A stretch of 64,000 nucleotides of DNA from the NCBI GenBank assembly GCA_029717555.1, contig JAMDHS010000087.1:20016-84015 (forward strand), in the 5' to 3' direction. The notes below the pieces were generated by a model. It was not told the origin of the DNA. It was given only the letters and a program-made list of their open reading frames with translations, and made no database searches. The position numbers and the translations under genes are program-made. Source of the stretch: Peribolospora baueri. Its lineage: Eukaryota > Basidiomycota > Peribolosporomycetes > Peribolosporales > Peribolosporaceae. Shown here one piece after another: positions 49,381 through 61,487 of this stretch (the stretch's first letter is position 1; every line of letters starts with the position of its first letter).

Positions 49381-49789
49381 ATGGCGTTCGTTCGTCGTCG
49401 GTTAGGTACGCAATTCGTTTACTTGAGGCGTTCATTTTGTCGTCCTCCACTCACAGCTTTCGTCCGCATCCATGTTTTCAGGAACTATACATATGCCGAG
49501 ATGGTGAGCAAACAAGTCTGGCTATCCGTCATTGTCTTTACCTGTCCTAACCGTCCGTTGGTCATGCGTATCCTTTTGAAGGGTCACAAGATTCTCAGAC
49601 AACCATCGTCGATCGCCTTTCAAGTTTGGGACACCGCCGGCGCGGCATGGATTCGCTCGGAGGAGTACGCGCGTGCAGCCGACTACGTTGCTCGAAGGCG
49701 ACAAGGTCGTTCTCAAGGACTACCCTCTCATGGACTACCCTCTCACTCTGGAGGGCCTGATCGAGTCGTACATTGAGAAGGGTCTCTGA
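49381..49789 (+). CDS. 84-residue basic protein from micro-exons, function unknown
   Basis: Exons 49381..49405 (25 nt), 49482..49503 (22 nt) and 49582..49789 give 84 residues with phases 1 and 2 closing. The predicted protein is MAFVRRRLGTIHMPRWVTRF, then SDNHRRSPFKFGTPPARHGF, then ARRSTRVQPTTLLEGDKVVL, then KDYPLMDYPLTLEGLIESYI ending EKGL. The N-terminal half is Arg-rich and the C-terminal half acidic and probably helical. Translation could also start at the ATG inside exon 2 (49493). The basic N-terminus would fit a mitochondrial or ribosome-associated small protein, but I do not recognise the family. Splice signals (GTACGC, GTGAGC donors; TTTCAG, TTGAAG acceptors) support the model. Confidence 0.55.
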
Positions 49790-50035
49790 CGTGGAGAAAG
49801 CATCCGCTGGGTTCATACCCCGAGCATAGGAAAATAGGAAAAAAAAGAGGACGGCGTTTGGCTCTCGATAGGTTGATAGATACCTGCGACAAGTTGGATT
49901 AAGATGGGCAATGGAAACTCGTGTTACAATGCGAGCGTGACGAAGAACGCATAGCAGTACAGTGGCCGTGGGTATGTAGCTGGAGGGAAGAAGTGAGAGA
50001 CGACGGCAGCGATGGTAAGACCAGCAGCGAGCCGT

Positions 50036-53000
50036 CTACTCAGCGGCGAACTTGGTGAGATCGAGGGTGAGAGTGGACTGAGTGGGAGTAGAGAACCGAT
50101 CGGTCCGTAACGTCAGCACAAAGCCTCTGGACCCGTTAGCTTTTCGATCGCTTCGATCAGCTTCCTGAATAAAAGTCCTACGCACGCTAGAGTTGTAACC
50201 CTGGTCCCTATAGATCCCCACTAGGGCCTGAGCACGTTCGTACAAGGACGACTTGAGCGAGATGACGATGAACTGGAACGACTGGTCGGCGTGCTGCTTG
50301 ATGTAATTTGCGATCTTGCCCACGTTGGTGTTGTCCAGCGCTGCATCGACCTCGTCAAGGACGAAGAAGGGTGCCGGTTGGAAGCTGATGCGCGGATCAT
50401 GCCGTAGCCAAAAAGACGTTGATGAGCAACCCGTTTTGTTGGGTCTTGTGCGTAGACAGCTAGTGTGAGGTCTCACCTGTGGATGGCAAAGAGCAGCGCA
50501 AGGGCTGCCATAGTCTTCTCGCCTCCGGACAGCTGCTCCATGTCACGGAAGCGCTTCATGGGAGGCATGGCGTGGTACTTGATCCCACCGAGATAGGGTT
50601 CCTATCGCAATGATAGACGGGCAAGAGTCAGTCACGGACAGACGCGGCGCCGGAGTAGAGTACGCCCAGCTCACTTCGCTGTCCTCCACAGTCAGATAGG
50701 CGACACCTCCCATCGGAGAAGCCTTGCCCTTTGTGAGCTCCTTGTAGACCTTGTCGATGCGCTCGGAAATGTGGCTGTACGCCTTGTTGAACAGGTCACA
50801 CCTGCGGGAACGAGGGGCATATGCTGGATTAGAGATAGAAAGCAGAACACGGCACCAGCGACTAACATACCTCCTCTTTTTGATGTCGTTGAATTCATCC
50901 TTAGCCGATTTCGCCTCACGACGCGCCCGATCGAAGTCCTTCTCCGTCTCGGCGAGCTTGGACTCGACGTCTTCGAGCCGGTCAATGGCTTTCATGTTCG
51001 GTGCCAGCTTCTCGATCTCCGCAGCAATCTTGGCGATGTTGGACTGCAGCTCTTTGTCCATGTCGCTCGAGCCGTTCGCCTTCTCGTCGTCCTCGAGGTC
51101 AGTAAAGTCAACCTCGATGCCAAAGTCTTGCACCTGGATCGCCCGCTGCGTGGCGTCATCTTCTCCGTCCACGTTCATGGGCGCAGTGTGCAACACCTGT
51201 ACGACGGGGCAAAACGGGCGGATTATGTTCAGCCGCTGACCCTGAAATAGAAGAGGCAATCAGGGTACGAACTTCTTCAAGCGGCACTCGACTGAGATCA
51301 CCAGACACCAATGGCAAGTCGATCTCCTCAAGACGGCACCTCTTGTAGAGAGCGGAGCGTTCAGAATCAAATTTCTCAATCTCGTCATTCTGTGCCAATG
51401 ACAAACGACCGGCGACATGACCATCAAAATCAGCCCGACGGATTGAAGCAATGTCTCTGATCAAGTTCATCACGGCGTGTCCACACGACTCACCCAAGCA
51501 GCGATCTCCTTGAGCGCCCCATCGAGTCGCTTCATGGCCTTGTACGTGCTCCGCTTGACCTCCTCCAAAGCGGACGTCTTCGTATTGTGCTCTTCAGTGA
51601 GTTGGGCAAGCTCCTCATGCAAATTGTTCGTGTCCGTCTTAATCGCGTCGAGCTCAGCTTGGATTCTTGTCCTCTCCGTCTCCAGGCGCTTGAGAGATTC
51701 TTTCTCCGAGTTGACCGTCCGACGGAGGAGTTGGAGGCGCTCCCGTGTCGTCGACAGTTGCTCTTGCTCGAAGTTGACCCTTGCGGGAAGAAGAGACAAT
51801 GTTCTATCAGTCCATCGCCGAGCAATTCACTAGCCCGACCAACAATGGGGGACTCACTGATGCGTGAGCCTGGCAATCTGCGTGTCGAACTGAAGCCTCG
51901 CCTCGCTCTGCTCTTGAGTTACCTTCAACTGCCGCTCCTCAAACTGACGAACGTTGGACACGCCGATGCGCCGACAAAAGTCGATGAAGATCTCGTCTTC
52001 CTCAGCGTTGACGACGGACTCAAGCTTGGAGATCCTTCCAGCCAACTTGTCTACTTCGCTGACGGCGTCATCATGTCTGGGCGTGAGGGCGTTGATCTCC
52101 TTGTCGACTTGCTTGATTTCGTCTTTGATGCCGTTCAGACGGCGTTGAGTGGCACTCTAAAGTCGAAAACGAATCCGAGAAGGATGAGCCTTGGGAAGCA
52201 CTGCAGGGGAGCAAAGGCCGGGTAGAAAACAATTCTCACCAGGTCATCCTTAGCGACAGTCAGCTCCGACTCCAACCGGCTGATCTCGCTCATGAAGTCC
52301 TCGTCGATGTTGCCACGGGGTTTAGTCTTGCTGAGCTCCTGCAGTTGGGCCAAGCAATTGTCTCGCAGGCGATGGAGGCCTTGGACGGTGAGAGAACAAG
52401 GACTGGCGTCAACAACTCGTGGGCGGGCTCTTCGCCGTCTCTGCCATGACTCACTCTGAACCTCGCGGTCTTCCCACCGTCGACCGGGACCGCCTCCCGA
52501 TTGACCGCCAGTGATGAGACCGCTCTTGTGTATAACGGTGCCCTCCAAGGTGACGGCTATGAAGCAAAAACGCGCAGAGACGAAAGACAAGGGCAGGACA
52601 GACGCGACCATGAACATTGGCAAACGTCTGGCAGGCAGCCTTTCGAACCCATTGGAAGCGAGACGATACGCACCCTTTACCTCCTGGCCCTTCTCATAAC
52701 AAACGTACCGCGCTACATCGAGAGAATCGCAAATGAGAGCGTTCCCACAAGCGTGCTGCAGCGCCCTCTCAACGCCAGGGTCGTACTGAATCACGTCGAT
52801 GGCCAGACGGGCACCACGGGCAATGCTCCTGTACTTTTCGTTCACCCCTTTCACTTGGATCGTGTCGAGCGGGATGAACGTGGCCTGACCGGCTCGAGAG
52901 CTGCGCATATACTGATAGGCGCGTTCAAGGCAAGGGCACGTTCGTTATCCGTCAGTCGCAAAATAATACAAGCGGCGCGGAGCGTAAATGCTAAAGCGAC

Positions 53001-55736
53001 TCACTTCGATGCAGTCGATCGCTGTCTTCTCCCGGTCCACGATGACAGCATCCGCATTTCTTCCCAGGACGGTCGCGACGGCAGCCTCGTACTTGCGCTG
53101 CGTGGGCTTGCACAGATCTATGACACGGCCTTGCACGCCTGTCCGGATGAGGTACAAGCAATAACGTCCTCGTTAGTTGCCAGATACAAGACAAGTGGAC
53201 ACAAACAGCTATGAATACAGACGCAAAAGAACGCTACTCACCAGGGAAAATCTTCTGCAACGAAGCGAAAATCTCCTTGAGCTTAGACTCGCGCTCCGAC
53301 TCCTTCTGGTCCACGCGGGCTTGGAGAAGCTTGTTGTAGCAGTCTTGCAGTTTCTCGTTCAGCTCGGTCTCGATTTGGCTATGGAGAGTCGTCGCAAGCA
53401 ACGCGTCAGCTCGAGTTGTTTCAACGAGTTGCCTCCTTGCCATTGAAACGGCAGCCAAGGCGGAGACGAAAACGACGACAACCACGACCGCCTGCTCACC
53501 TGATCCTCGTCCTCTCCGCCTGTGCCCCATTCAAATTCTGCTTGGCCTTAGCCAGGCCATCTTGAGTCTCCTTAATCCTGGTCTGCAAACTAAGGTTGCG
53601 CTCGTTCAGAGTTTCTTGCTCAGCAGCGAGTTTGGACTTCCGTCGGTTCAGCTCCTCGAGCTTGTCCTTGAGACTGGCAAGCGTGCTGTCCTTCGTCTTC
53701 CGTTCGCGATACAGCGTTTCCAGCTGTTGACGTTCCGCCGTCGCGCGAAGACTCGCTTCGGCTTTCCTGCGGGAATGGGAAGCGCAAAGTCGTCAGCGGG
53801 TCTGGGGCTACAAGCAACCTTACGGTTTCCTGTGTTCCAATCCATTCACTCACTTCTCTCGGTATTCATTCCGGTCAGCCTCGCTGAGCGCCATGCCAGA
53901 TTCAGCAGCTTGCCTTGCCGCGGCTGCGCAATGCCGAGGTCGGTGAATAGATCAGCAACAACACACACACATGCACGCAGAGAAAGGCAGTTCTCGCTCA
54001 CCGTCAGCCCGGTCAGCAGCCCTTCGAACCTGATCGAGCTCAGCACGCAACTGCTGCAAGCTCCTCGCCTGTCTCTCCTCGTCTTTCTGCACGCGCTCGT
54101 GTAGCGTCTCGGCGTTGTTCGATTTTCGCACGCTGTGTGCGATCTTTTCATCCACTGCCACGAGCTCCGGGCGCTGTGAGTCGAGTCGTCGAGAAGTGAA
54201 TTGTTAAGGTCAGACAGGCCGGGGAATGATTCAAGTGGGCGCACACATACCTTGTCCTCGAGGTCCTTTTCCTTCCTCTTGATGTCCTTCTCCTTCCTCA
54301 TCGTCTCCTTATGAGCTTGGGCCTGCTCCTTTCTAGCCTCTCTCAAGTGTCGCTCCTGCCTGTTTACCTCCGCTCGCAGACCGGCAAGCTCATCGTTTTT
54401 GGCATTGATGCGTCCAGTGTTGGATGAGATGCCATCGTTGATGTGGAATAGACGCCAAAGTAGGTGGAGGAGGATGGCACGCTCCTGAAGGGATGAGGAT
54501 GGGTAAACAGAATGAGGGCGAGCAAGTCAGCTTCTCCACAGCCACCATCACGGAATCCCTTTGCGCCGCCAAGGTCATCCGCAAGGGATAGAATCGAAAA
54601 CGGACCTTGTCCCTCTGTAGCCTCTCAAACTTCTCCGCTTCTGTCTTCTGCTCCCTGAACTGCTTCAGCTCTGAGTTGATTCCCCTCCGCTTGCTAAAGC
54701 TGAATGTCGAGTTTTCGACCGCGCGCTCTTGCGCAAGCTTTGCGCGCTCATAATCCTCTTTGAGCTCCAAAGACCTACGGAAAGAGGTGGGGTGAAGCGC
54801 GTTCAGTTTAGGGAACATACAGCAAGGAGAGAATTGATGGATTTGACATGGACAAGAAAAGAAAGAGACATGACACTCACCCACTGATCTGCTCGATGAG
54901 CCTGGTAAGGTCCTTGGGACTCTGACTAGCGATGGCTTCCACGTCTCCCTGGAAAACGAGGAAGTTCTTGGCCTTGATGAGGATGTTATGCTGCTCGAGT
55001 GTTGAGTTGTACTTCGCATACGCGACCGCTCGGCCGTTGAGACGGTATTCAGAGGAACCAGAAGCGGAGATCCTTAGTTGATGCGGCAGCGACGAGCGAT
55101 GAAAAGGAGGCTGGAAGGTTAACGAACAGGACTAAGGATGAAGAGGGCACTAGAGACTGAACGACTCACGTCCTCTGAAAACGCCACTCCTTCCCACTAC
55201 CGTCCTTATAAACGGCCGTAACGCTCGCAGTCGTAGCAGTGCCCTCTCCTTCTCCTCTGCCTTCTCCCTCCCCCTCCTCCCCTCCCTCCGCGGCCCCTCC
55301 GGCTCCCAGCTTCCGACCTCGATAGATGAGGTCCTTAAGCTGGGAGGAACGCAATTGAGCGGACTTCACGCCTAGCACGAAGGAGATAGCATCCATAAGA
55401 TTGCTAGGATCACGATGAGAGAGGGAAGCCCGGAAGGAGAAAGAAGGCACGATCGGTCGCGAGGACGGAAAACAGGTCAGTAAGTGAAAAAGCCGATGCA
55501 TTTCCGATGCAAACGAACAACGGAACGAGACCCTCTCCAAAGGAATAAAAGGGCAGGAGAGGAGCGAAGCAAGACACGAGAGAAACGAGCGGCCCATATC
55601 GATCTTCGAACTTGGCGACTCACCTCTTGCCGCTCCCATTGGGCCCGATTACGCACGTAAAGTCGTAGAAGGGGCCGATGACCTTCTTGCCCCTGTACGA
55701 CTTGAAGTTTTCCAACTCTAGGTGGACGAGCGGCAT
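50036..55736 (-). CDS. SMC1: Cohesin subunit SMC1, complete, 21 exons
   Basis: Exons (complement): 55624..55736, 55170..55403, 54881..55072, 54606..54774, 54484→54251..54484, 54002..54173, 53854..53923, 53500..53766, 53242..53378, 53005..53138, 52674..52911, 52455..52556, 52240..52379, 51858..52156, 51494..51779, 51273..51389, 50871..51196, 50675..50801, 50477..50601, 50186..50384, 50036..50077. Phases close to about 1,240 residues, the usual SMC1 size. Walker A is GPNGSGKS (31-38), followed by [25 protein letters not shown]. Long coiled coils flank a hinge ([21 protein letters not shown], then [13 protein letters not shown] and [10 protein letters not shown]). The ABC signature [19 protein letters not shown] (about 1142) and Walker [13 protein letters not shown] (about 1167) follow. 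The C-terminus [11 protein letters not shown] is SMC1-type. SMC1 with SMC3 and kleisin forms the cohesin ring. An insert rich in [15 protein letters not shown] lies in the N-terminal head. Intron 16 uses a GTTCGT donor. Confidence 0.97.
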
Positions 55737-56384
55737 TTTCGGATTTGACCTTTGGGAGTGCGTGAAGGGTGGGTGTGTGCGACGGAGGAAGAGGGAACGC
55801 CGGGGAGGGGAAGGGAGCGGGGATGAGATATGCGCCGCCCAGTACCCGCGAGAGGCTCTTGAAAAGGGAAAGAGCAAATGGAGTGATGCGAAACAGAAAA
55901 TTTTACAAAGCGAAATGAAGAGGACGCTGACGAGGGGTCGACGGCGTCGGCGAACTGTAGAGTGGAAGGAAGAGGAGGATGGGAGTAGGATGGGAGTGAG
56001 GATCCGAGGCGAGGCGACGCTGCTCGGCGCGCCTCTCAACGCGCCGCGTCTGGTCTCGGCTACGCGTCAAGTTCCGCCGTCGACTACTTCGCCTAGCCGA
56101 GTCGACCTCCACGCGAGATTGCCCTTCCTCAAATAAACTCCATTCTTTCATTCGAGATGACGAGTGGCTGACTGGCTTCCTTAACAGATCCGGCGGATCG
56201 GCAGTGCCAGGATCGTAGACGAAAATGACATCGCTAGTGAGATATGCGGATTCGCTCCAAAGCTTGTTTGCACGGGCGGCTCAGAGAAGAGAGGCGAACA
56301 GATCCAATCGAAGAGGGTCGAAAGGAGCAAGGACGGAGGAGGTCGATGTTCCAAATAAACCGAAGAGTACCTATCCTACGACAC
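55737..56384. promoter_or_regulatory. Intergenic region with SMC1 promoter and ATP10 3' flank
   Basis: Both flanking genes are on the minus strand. The 648 bp hold the SMC1 upstream region and the 3' flank of ATP10, with AATAAA-like sequence on the minus strand not clearly resolved. No additional gene. Confidence 0.5.
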
Positions 56385-57991
56385 CTACTTCTTCCTCCGC
56401 TCTTTCATGCGGCTAAGCAGCACGCCTGTGCAGCTCGCCAAGGCCTCCGCCTCTCCCACTTCCTTCTTGGCTCTCGCTGTGTTCCCCGTCCCCGTCCCTT
56501 TCTCCACGCCCTCCTGACCTTCACCCTCCGCTCCGCTGCCCCCGTCATCAGCTAGCGCGAACCCACCCCCGCCCCACCGAATTTTGCCCTCCGGCCCGAC
56601 GAGGTAAACGTAGCCCACGTGCTTGTTCTCCATGCCCATCGGCTCGCGGAGGTACTCCATGTTTTGCGAGGATAGCAGGTAAGTACGCTGTTGGGTTTCG
56701 GGCACGGTACGACGGAGGGAGGAGAGGAAGAAGGTCACGAGGAGGGATTTGAGCGGGTTCTCTTGAAGATTGATCTGCAGTGCGGTCGAAGGACCGCAGA
56801 ACAGGAATGGAAGCAGAGATGGGCGAATCGGAGCAAACGGGATGAGTCAGAGCAATAAACAAGGATAGTCGGGATTGACATGTCACTCGCCTGGATGAAT
56901 TGAAAGTCCGAGTCTTTGCTGTAAGCGCGCAGGGTAGGTTCCACGAAGCTCTTGACATGCTCCTGAGTCGTGGGAGGGGGTGGGATGCGATAAAGAGAGA
57001 TATTGTCAGTAAGAGAGATGAATGCCCCTGCCTCTCTCTTCCTAGGCATTGCGTCACTCCGCTACACCAGCATCATATCATTACCAACAAGACTCACTTC
57101 GGACATCCTACTCCCCAAAAACGCAACGATGGACACCTTGCTCTGGATCATATCAGCCAAATGTACTGAGGAGCGGTCGGAGAGGGTCACTCCACTGACG
57201 TCAGGGATGTAGAGTGCTTTCTAGGAGGGGGGAAAGGACGTGGTAGAAATGAAACAAGGCTCAGCCAAATCAGATTTTGGGTCTCCACGAGAGCACCGTT
57301 AATCGGAAGAGCAACCGGTCCGATGCGCTCCCGCCTCCCTCAGCGACTCACGTCCTCGCGTATCAAGGTGGTGGGCGACCTCCACGTCTTACCGCCATGT
57401 GCGCGCAGCCTGTGAAAGTCGTGAAAATAGCCTTTCGTGGCCTCTTTCACGCTGCGAGACGTCAGAGGCAGGCGTTTCCCAGAAGATTCAGTGTGCGAAA
57501 TTCATAGGAGCATGCATTGGGGGAAAGAAGCGCAAATCGGAGGGCCGCGCTCACATGTGCCTCCTCTTTGCCATGTGTAAATCCCTATCCAATAGCTCCG
57601 CCCTCTTCTCCTCCCAAGTTTTCTTCCTCGACGTCGGCGGGTCGGGCAGGCCTAACGCCCGGTCGAGGTAGGGTAGAGGTTGGTCTCGGAGCTGGGCTAT
57701 TTCCTCCACGAGCGTCGCCGGTGGTGGTCGTTTTTGATTTGGCTGTGGGGTTGGTGCTTGCGCGGAAGGTTGCGCAGAGGTGGAGGGCGGACGTGCGGAC
57801 GAGGAGGACGGGGAGGAGGAGGAGCTGGTGCCGTAGCAGCGAGAGCACGGGGACGTCGAGGAGCTAGAGGGTGCGCGCGCGAAGAAGGGCACCGACCGAG
57901 GAAAAGTGGCTGCAATTAGCACACCAAACGAGGAGGTCGGCGGCGCCGACGCGAGGCGGAGAGAGAAGAGAGGAGGCCTCATGACCACCAT
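56385..57991 (-). CDS. ATP10: Mitochondrial F1Fo-ATPase assembly factor ATP10
   Basis: Exons (complement) 57555..57991, 57352..57451, 57098..57220, 56891..56962 and 56385..56774 give 373 residues. The first in-frame ATG (57991) opens a Ser/Ala/Arg-rich presequence suited to mitochondrial import. Conserved blocks follow: KATLVEEIAQLRDQP-like and GLPDPPTSRKKTWEEKR, then EATKGYFHDFHRLRAHGGKT, then KALYIPDVSGVTLSD, KVSIVAFLGSRMSE, FQFIQ joined to INLQENPLKSLLVTFF, and a C-terminal NKHVGYVYLVGPEGKIRWGG. This is the Atp10 family, inner-membrane chaperones that help subunit 6 (Atp6) join the Fo ring. Intron 4 starts with GC (CAG/GCGAGT), a rare but accepted GC-AG splice class. The C-terminus carries a low-complexity Gly/Glu insertion. 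Confidence 0.9.
56775..56890 (-). other. GC-AG intron in ATP10
   Basis: On the minus strand the exon ends CAG and the intron begins GCGAGT at 56890 and ends CACTGCAG at 56775. No GT donor in phase is available that would preserve the conserved FQFIQ-INLQENPLKS junction. Confidence 0.8.
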
Positions 57992-58351
57992 GGTGAGGCC
58001 GTATTCTCGCTTGGCGTACGAAGAGGAGAGAGACTTGCACACCTCGATGTCCGGAACACTGGTACAGACTGCGGCATCCCTCCCGGAAGATAAACCTGCG
58101 GTGGGCCTTTTGAAATGACATTTCAATATTGGCCTTTAAATTAGCCCGTCTTCGCCGCATCCGGGCCAGAGATCGGCCAAGGTGACCGCCGCAGTCCGGC
58201 GACCGCCCCGCCGGCTCTCTTCTCCTCGTCTTCCTTCTCTATCCCCTCTTCCAGTCGCAGATCGTTTCAGAAGGACGGCGGACAAACCGGAGCAAGGGAG
58301 AGTTCACTCAAGCGCGTCTCTGTCTCTGCTTGCCTCACCAATCCACCCGGC
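57992..58351. promoter_or_regulatory. Divergent promoter region ATP10 / unknown gene
   Basis: The divergent start codons are 360 bp apart. The half nearer the plus-strand gene is pyrimidine-rich (58190-58270). No specific site recognised. Confidence 0.5.
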
Positions 58352-61300
58352 ATGGCCACCCTCGAGCGACCACGTCCGGCGGCCGCGTCAGTCGCGAGTA
58401 CCACCATGGGTTCGCCCTCCGTCCGTGACCCTTCCACCATCGTCCTTCCCTCCGTACCTACCGCTCCTCTCCACGGCGGTGCTACTGTGATGGGGAACCA
58501 ACCGGGGACAAATGGGACGGCGGCGGTGGAGGAGGAGGAGAGCCAGATCTTGGAAGAATTGGGAAGGGAGCCTTTGGAGGACGAAGGATTCGACGAGTCG
58601 CAAGAGAGGGCTAAGGCTGTCAACGGAAGGACGAATGGGGCCGAGGTAAGGGAGCAGGAGAGCAACGGGCGATCTCTCGTGACATGCGGCACATTTCGTG
58701 CTAATTATGCTGATATTGCTCAAACTTGCCGCTTCGTGCCATTCCGTTTGACAGGCCGATCCGTCGGCCAATGTGAACCTGAGGATCAACGCGCACCAAG
58801 TGTCCGCTCTGCCAAAGGTGTGTATGTCCCCTTTTGGGTTTCTTTGGCTTATTATCATGCGAACAGGTCACATAGATGTATTCGAACTAAACACTTTGCC
58901 TTCTTCTCGTCACTCATTGACTCACAGGACGTAGCTGCTTCTCTCTCTTCGCTCCAACTAGCGGCGCTCCTCGCCTTGCGAGACCTGCTCAACTCGGCGC
59001 TCGCACGGGCCAATATGTCCCCCAGCTCGAGCTCGGAGGAGGACCGGGCGTTGCTGCGATCTCTGCTTTCAAGCCTTCAGCAGCTCGAGGAGGCGCAAGC
59101 TTCGCCTCTGAGCTCCGCGCCCGAGACTCCCACTGCCCCCACCTCCGCACCTGGTCCTTCGGCTCCAGTCTCAACCTTACCGTCCCCTTCCGAAGCCACG
59201 CCGACATCCCACGCCGGGGTCGCCCAGAAGATCTCTGCCTTCTCCGACTCCTTCGCCCAAGTACCTGTCGCGCACCTCTCCCAGCTCGAAATGGACTTGA
59301 GCACGGCGCTATGCGCCCTTCTAAGAGCTGTCGTGCACCTTAGTAGAGCGAGGAACCCCATGCTAGGGCGCAGGGCACGTTCTCGGCCTTCTTCTTTCAT
59401 CAGTTCCGGAGGTTCCATCGTCGGTGCGGGCACAAGACCTCGCTCCGCCACTCAGAGTACTATTTTTGGTTCCTTCTCGGGCGTCAACAATGGAACCATG
59501 GGTGCAGATGTTTTCGACAGTTTGCATCGCTCCATGCTCTCGTTCCAGCAGTCTTCTTCTCCCACCAGCCCGCTCGATGAAGAGGGTCGTCCGACGAGCG
59601 GAAACGAGCAAGCTCGAGCGGAGGAAGCATGGGCACAGATTGATTTGCTCCTCGGTGTCGTCAGCTCTCTCGTCGCTCAGCAGCGGGCCGAGTCCGCTGC
59701 CCCCGGTGACGATTCTGGAGATGTCGATCCGGGCATTACGGTCCCCCCCCGCCGAGCGTCGATGCAGCTGCCGGACGCTGGGGCCGGCGGAGTACACGTT
59801 GTACAAGAGGTGGAAGAACCCGTCGAGTCCATCTCTGACGTTCTTGGGTCTCCTCTTCCCGCGCCGGCGCTAGCCACACCCCACCCAGGAGAAGCGCGTC
59901 TCGAACCGCGCGCCTCTGTGGACACGACCGTCACAGACACGCGCACCCTTAGCGGCTCTTTTGCGTCGGCGGCCCTGTCTGGCGGAGCCCGGTCTCTTTC
60001 CCTCCCTCCAAGCTATTCGTACTCGTACGAACTCGGCAGCCAGGGAAGCGTCGTCGGCGTCCCTCCTGCCTACGACTCTGTGAGACTCAGCAAGGAGCTC
60101 CATGACTCGGAGAAGGCGGAGAAGGCCTCTTTTGATGAGGGTGGAGCGCAGGGGACAGGGGAAAAGGCGGCTATGAAAGCGGGGAGGAGAAGCTCCACGG
60201 CTACACGAGCGGATCGGCACGCCTCGTGGCTTGACTCGGCCATAGCAGGCGAGGGAACGTCCACAGGTGCCGCCCTAGCTGCCGAACGTGCCGCCGCTCG
60301 TCGAGCGGAGATCGCGTCGCTGCTTGCTCAGAAAACTATGCACGACCTCAGCCTCGTCCAGGACGCCATCACGCACCTCTACGTGGTTGCGCCGCAGCTC
60401 TCAAACCAGCGCGTGGAAGTGAGCGGGCGCAAGGAGAGGGAGATGCACTTCCTCAGGCTGGGTGCCTTGGTGGATAGGTTAGGCAGGGGGGGGAGGATGG
60501 AGGATCAGAGGGTCGAGATGCCTCAGAGCGTTTCTGCAGCTGCGGCGGCCGCGACGAGGGATGCGTCTGCGAGTGTCGCGACGGGCTCAGGCGCACTCAA
60601 GGAGAAAGAGGCTGTGGGGGCGTCCCGCAGCTCGACGCTCAGCATCGCCAACCGGCGAATGTCCGCCCCCCTTTCTCTTGCCCGTGCCGCCTCCGCCGCC
60701 CTATCGGGAGGTTCATTTTCTAAGGGCAAGGAAAAGGAGCTGTCGTCGACCGCCGCAGCTGCGCAGGAGGAAGATCAGATAGAGGATATCTTGGTTCGGC
60801 TCATCGCTGTGCAGGGGAGGCGCATGGGTGATCAGAGGGCCGAGTTGGGAAGGAGGCAGGTGGAGGCTGGCCGAAAGGGCACGGTGGAGGTGAGTGGGGT
60901 AGAGCTTCCGCGACATGCGAGAGGGTTGGGGAAAGACGGCCGAAGTCCACTATGGTGCTGATGTTCACCGACATTTTTGGGGCGGATCGATCCAGCGACG
61001 CGAGGCCATGGAGGAGCGAGAAGACTTCCTCTCAGGCCTGATCGTACGCTCGTCCTCGGGCCGACTGGGTACTCAAGACTTCGTCAAGAGCGGGTCTGTT
61101 CCCTCCAGCCAGACCGCCTCGCGCCCGCGCTTCGGCGCCCAAAGGCAGACACCCTCGGCGCACGGGCAAGGTCAGGAAAATTTTCTGAGTACCCGGATGG
61201 ATTCGCAACCTGCAAAGGAGGAGGACGGTGCTGAGAATGAGAATCCGGCAACGAACAAAGGGAAGGCCTCCGATGTGAGTCCAGGGGGAGGGCAACCGAC

Positions 61301-61463
61301 GAGGATCGATGGAGTTGGTCAGCAGGGCGGGGAAGGGATACCAGCGGACACAACTATGCGGGGCGGAGGAGCTGGGTCCGATGCCAACGACATCGGTGAG
61401 CCTCTATCTTCCTATCCGTCTTTCTTTCTTCCTCGCCCGTTGCTTTCTTCGTCGATCATTTAA
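58352..61463 (+). CDS. Disordered/helical protein of unknown function, possibly N-terminal part of a fusion
   Basis: Exons 58352..58645, 58755..58817, 58928..60889 and 60996..61463 give 928 residues if it ends at the TAA at 61461. A helical segment follows the second intron (LSSLQLAALLALRDLLNSAL), with a second at LEMDLSTALCALLRAVVHLS. The C-terminal third contains spaced helical blocks KTMHDLSLVQDAITHLYVVA, PQLSNQRVEV, FLRLGALVDRLGRGGRMEDQRVEMP, and after the last intron EREDFLSGLIVRSSSGRLGTQD. The recurring pattern of short helix plus (L)xxQR/Q(D/R) looks like a degenerate internal repeat. I do not recognise a named family. An alternative donor at 61396 (GTGAGC) would splice in frame into the following gene; see findings. 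Confidence 0.7.
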
Positions 61464-61487
61464 AGGCTTTTCCTCGGTTCATTGGCG

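Noticed and set aside
49806-49830. T-arm-like GGGTTCATACCCC after the 84-residue gene
   Set aside because: No cloverleaf partner sequences within 80 bp; surrounding sequence is A-rich 3' flank.
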